Assembly (NCBI GenBank): GCA_017394865.1
Contig: JAFPWT010000007.1
Location: 1-64,000 of the forward strand
DNA from: Bacteroidales bacterium
GTDB lineage: Bacteria; Bacteroidota; Bacteroidia; Bacteroidales; F082
DNA length: 64,000 bases
Reading direction: 5' to 3'
Shown here: positions 61,466-64,000 of the stretch, one piece after another
How positions within the stretch are numbered: position 1 is the first letter of the stretch
Layout: each line of letters starts with the position of its first letter
Made by a program: the position numbers and the translations under genes
Notes under the pieces: generated by a model
What the model was told of the DNA's origin: nothing
Databases searched by the model: none
What the model saw: the letters and a program-made list of their open reading frames with translations, nothing else

Positions 61466-62525
61466 ATGCGGTATCATAGGACTTTCTACCGTTGGTAAAA
61501 CAACAATATTCAATTGCATTTCAAACACCAAAGCGGAGATTGGCTTCGCCTCGAAATCCAACATCGGCATGTGTGAGGTGGTGGACGATCGTCTCAAGAA
61601 GATCGATAACATCTCCCACTCGAAGCGTATCGTGCCCGCCACGGTCGAGATTGTCGACCTGCCTGGCTTGAGCAAAGGCGGACAGGGCGTGGGCAACAAG
61701 CTCCTCGCCGAGGTGCAGACCATGGATGCCCTCATCCACGTGCTGCGCTGTTTCGACGATCCCAACATCCCCCACAGCGAAGGCAGCGTGGATCCTGTCC
61801 GCGATATGGAACTCGTCGACCTGGAGCTGCAGGTGCGCGACCTCGATCTGGTCACCCGCAAACTGGAACGCGTGCAAAAACTGCTGAAGAATGGCGAGAA
61901 GGATAACAAGAAAGCCTTCGATGTCCTCAGTATCTACAAGGAAGTGCTTGAGAACATGGGCAACGCCCGTGACGCCAAGGTGGATGAAGACGACAAGAAA
62001 TACATCCAAGACCTCCAGCTGCTTACCGCCAAGCCCATCATCTACGTCTGCAACGTCGACGACGACTCGGCCACCACAGGCAACGCCTACTCCGAAGCCG
62101 TGAAGGGCGCCATCAAGGAAGGCCAGGACATGCTCATCATCGCCGGCAAGCTCGAAGCCGAGATCGCCGAACTCGATGCCGACGACCGTCAGCTCTTCAT
62201 GGAAGATGCCGGCTTGACCGAGCCTGGTGTGAACAAGCTGGTGAGAACGGCATACCATACGCTCAACCTCCACTCGTTCTTCACCACCGGCCCCGACGAG
62301 ACACGTGCTTGGACCATCCACGTGGGTGACACCGCCCCCATCGCTGCCGGCGCCATCCACAGCGACCTGCAACGTGGCTTCATCCGCGCCGAAGTGATGA
62401 GCACCGACGACTTCCTGCAATACGGCTCGGAAGCCGCTGTCAAAGAAGCCGGTAAGTTCCGCGTCGAAGGCAAGACCTATGTCGTCCAAGACGGTGATAT
62501 CCTTAACATCCGATTCAACGTATAA
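61455..62525 (+). CDS. ychF: YchF/OLA1-like GTPase, divergent
   Basis: A 356-residue P-loop ATPase/GTPase with the YchF layout: G domain, central coiled coil and C-terminal TGS domain (FFTTGPDETRAWTI, AAGAIHSDLQRGFIRAEV, YVVQDGDIL). The P-loop is GLSTVGKTT where the canonical YchF has GLPNVGKST; the switch I segment reads EIGFASKSN in place of the usual NFPFCTIEPN; the G3 loop reads DLPGLSKGG with two residues fewer; and NVDDDS replaces the NMxE base-recognition motif. So this is YchF-type but not classical, possibly a clade-specific subfamily. It overlaps prsW by 11 bases and idi by one base. Confidence 0.88.
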   Translation: MSLKCGIIGLSTVGKTTIFNCISNTKAEIGFASKSNIGMCEVVDDRLKKIDNISHSKRIVPATVEIVDLPGLSKGGQGVGNKLLAEVQTMDALIHVLRCFDDPNIPHSEGSVDPVRDMELVDLELQVRDLDLVTRKLERVQKLLKNGEKDNKKAFDVLSIYKEVLENMGNARDAKVDEDDKKYIQDLQLLTAKPIIYVCNVDDDSATTGNAYSEAVKGAIKEGQDMLIIAGKLEAEIAELDADDRQLFMEDAGLTEPGVNKLVRTAYHTLNLHSFFTTGPDETRAWTIHVGDTAPIAAGAIHSDLQRGFIRAEVMSTDDFLQYGSEAAVKEAGKFRVEGKTYVVQDGDILNIRFNV

Positions 62526-63040
62526 TGGAATACGTAGTCCTAGTAAACGAAAACGACGCCCAGATAGGGATCATGGAGAAAATGGCCGCCCATATCGTGC
62601 CCCGACTCCACCGTGCCTTCTCCATATTCATCTTCAACAGCAAGGGCGAACTCCTGCTTCAACAACGGGCGCTGACGAAATACCACTCCCCCGGCCTATG
62701 GACCAACACCTGCTGCAGCCATCCCGGCAACGGAGAGAGCCTCGAACAAGCTACGGCACGACGACTCAAAGAGGAAATGGGCATGAGTTGCGAGATGCAC
62801 GAGGTCTTCACCTTTATATATAAGGCTCCCGTGGGCCTCGGCCTCACCGAACATGAATTCGATCATGTGTGGTTCGGCCAAAGCGATGACACCCCCATCA
62901 TCAACACCGACGAGGTGGCCGCCTTCAAATACATGAGCCTCGACGACATCGCCGACGACATGAGACAGCATCCGGAATGCTACACCGAATGGTTCAAGAT
63001 CTCCTTTGACGAAATCCTGAAACACCGTCCATCCCTGTAG
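62525..63040 (+). CDS. idi: Isopentenyl-diphosphate Delta-isomerase, type I
   Basis: A 171-residue Nudix-fold enzyme interconverting IPP and DMAPP. The catalytic Cys64 is in NTCCSHP, the acidic partner Glu in GLTEHEFDHV (109/111), and the metal-binding Nudix-like helix in RRLKEEMG. Normal length for type I. The ATG overlaps the YchF-like stop by one base (TAATG), so translation is coupled. Monocistronic downstream: the porin has its own promoter. Confidence 0.96.
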   Translation: MEYVVLVNENDAQIGIMEKMAAHIVPRLHRAFSIFIFNSKGELLLQQRALTKYHSPGLWTNTCCSHPGNGESLEQATARRLKEEMGMSCEMHEVFTFIYKAPVGLGLTEHEFDHVWFGQSDDTPIINTDEVAAFKYMSLDDIADDMRQHPECYTEWFKISFDEILKHRPSL

Positions 63041-63065
63041 AGACGGATATAAAATGACTAATCTT

Positions 63066-63073
63066 TATCTTTG
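63066..63073 (+). promoter_or_regulatory. -7 element for porin gene
   Basis: TATCTTTG ending two bases before the porin ATG; a leaderless transcript is implied. Confidence 0.65.
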
Positions 63074-63075
63074 CC

Positions 63076-64000
63076 ATGAAACGTAATCTATTACTACTTC
63101 TTGCTTTAGTAGCAATCAGTTTTCCCATAGCACTCCAAGCTCAGGAGGCGCCAAAAATCTCGGGTTATGTCCAAGGTCTGTTCCAAGTCAACCTTGATAA
63201 AGACGGCAAGCTCAAAGACGGCGACGACGCCAGTACCTTTAAGATGCGTCGTGTCCGTTTGTCGGTCGATGGCAAGCTCACCAAGGACCTTTCCTACAAG
63301 ATCCAAGGCGACTTCAGCCGTTCTCCCATGCTTGTTGACGCCTATCTGAAGTACAAACCCTGCAATGAGTTCGCTATCCAAGTCGGTCAGTTCAAGACCC
63401 CCTTCTCCTTGGAAAGCCCTATCAACCCTGTCAACCTCGAGATCTTCGACTACGGCGAGAGTGTGCAGAAGCTCGTCGGCTACAGCGACGTGTGTGGTGT
63501 TGGCACATTGGGCCGCGACCTCGGCGTCATGGCCAGCGGCGACCTCTTTAAGCTGAAAGGCAAGGACTTCTCGCTGCTCACCTACTATGTGGGTGTTTTC
63601 AATGGCAACGGTGCCAATGCTCTCGACAACAACAACCGAAAGGACGTGGTGGGTCGCTTGGAGATCCATCCCTGGCTGAAAGCATTAACCATCAGCGGAT
63701 CGTACTACTATGGCCAATATCTCAAAGACGATATCAACCGTGGCACCCGAAACCGTTGGTCGGCCGGCATCCAATACAACGACGGCGACATCCTTGTCCG
63801 CGGTGAATATCTGAGCGGAACCACAGGTTATCAAGAAGTGTCCTATAACGACCATCTAGGCCTCACCCCGGAATACAACGAACATCTGTTCTACTCTGAA
63901 GGCTACTATGCCGTGGCCGGTTACAACTTCCGTTTCGGCAAAAACAACGGTCAAAAAATGATGCCTGTTCTCCGTTATGAGCACTTCGCGCAAGATCTCG
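63076..64000 (+). CDS. Phosphate-selective porin O/P family protein, 3' end outside window
   Basis: The first 308 residues of an outer-membrane porin. Signal peptide MKRNLLLLLALVAISFPIALQA, then ISGYVQGLFQVNLD, MRRVRLSVDGKL, DLSYKIQGDFS, VGQFKTPFSLESPIN and LGRDLGVMASG, the sequence of the OprO/OprP-type family (PF07396-like). It is interrupted by the window end with no stop codon in frame. The start is fixed by the signal peptide; it lies two bases after a -7 element and 35 bases after idi. The Oprs are anion channels, but the solute here is not decided. Confidence 0.92.
   Translation, partial: MKRNLLLLLALVAISFPIALQAQEAPKISGYVQGLFQVNLDKDGKLKDGDDASTFKMRRVRLSVDGKLTKDLSYKIQGDFSRSPMLVDAYLKYKPCNEFAIQVGQFKTPFSLESPINPVNLEIFDYGESVQKLVGYSDVCGVGTLGRDLGVMASGDLFKLKGKDFSLLTYYVGVFNGNGANALDNNNRKDVVGRLEIHPWLKALTISGSYYYGQYLKDDINRGTRNRWSAGIQYNDGDILVRGEYLSGTTGYQEVSYNDHLGLTPEYNEHLFYSEGYYAVAGYNFRFGKNNGQKMMPVLRYEHFAQDL

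Noticed and set aside
1-64000. tRNA genes and CRISPR arrays
   Set aside because: No cloverleaf with TTCRA loop and CCA end, and no regularly spaced direct repeats of 25-40 bp, were seen in the intergenic regions.

Overview
The window reads as a chromosomal segment of a member of the Bacteroidota, most likely an anaerobe of the order Bacteroidales. The evidence is the recurrent -7 promoter element TAnnTTTG about 20 bases before start codons, three exported proteins ending in a type IX secretion (T9SS) sorting domain, several lipoproteins, and family-specific gene neighbourhoods (DUF1599/BT_3928-type DoxX/tpiA, folP/cdaA, guaA/PBP1-LysM). Central genes are pyruvate phosphate dikinase, ATP-type PEP carboxykinase and glutamate dehydrogenase, which fits a PEP/oxaloacetate and amino-acid fermenting metabolism.

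Layout. 1-330: 3' end of a 5S rRNA, its terminator, then two large nested palindromes. 350-28055: mostly conserved core genes: putative porin, TerB/DnaJ protein, ppdK, msrA, two T9SS cargo proteins, pckA, a DUF6263-like protein, a secreted papain-like protease next to a secreted caspase-like protein, dnaN, and a minus-strand operon (DUF1599, DoxX, OppB-type permease, tpiA, prmA, a 1480-residue exported protein). 28056-42673: an accessory island. 42686-64000: core again: folP-cdaA, a topoisomerase IV A-like subunit, a BatA-type protein, an operon headed by an IgGFc-binding-like T9SS protein, a Nudix hydrolase, gdhA, guaA/PBP1-LysM/MORN, PrsW, a YchF-like GTPase, idi, and a truncated OprO/P-type porin.

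The island is the most interesting part. It holds two parallel four-gene cassettes on the minus strand, 34853-29856 (A) and 41627-36830 (B). Each has the same layout: promoter, a ~265-nt leader that is nearly identical in the two copies and contains an identical 52-codon small ORF, gene X (257 residues in both), gene Y (Ig-like plus probable beta-barrel), then two surface lipoproteins (Z, Z') with 0-3 fibronectin-like repeats and a C-type-lectin-like C-terminal domain. Conservation falls from the leader (small ORF identical) through X (about 94 %) and the N-terminus of Y to strongly diverged Z genes. The cassettes are bracketed by two paralogous Rpn-family nucleases with duplicated promoters, and between them lie a RhuM-type gene with a doubled DNA-binding domain and a decayed outer-membrane barrel gene. 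A RelE/ParE toxin-antitoxin pair sits beside the left nuclease.

No tRNA, CRISPR array, reverse transcriptase, integrase or complete insertion sequence was seen. Identities quoted are estimates by eye from the translated sequence; no database search was possible.
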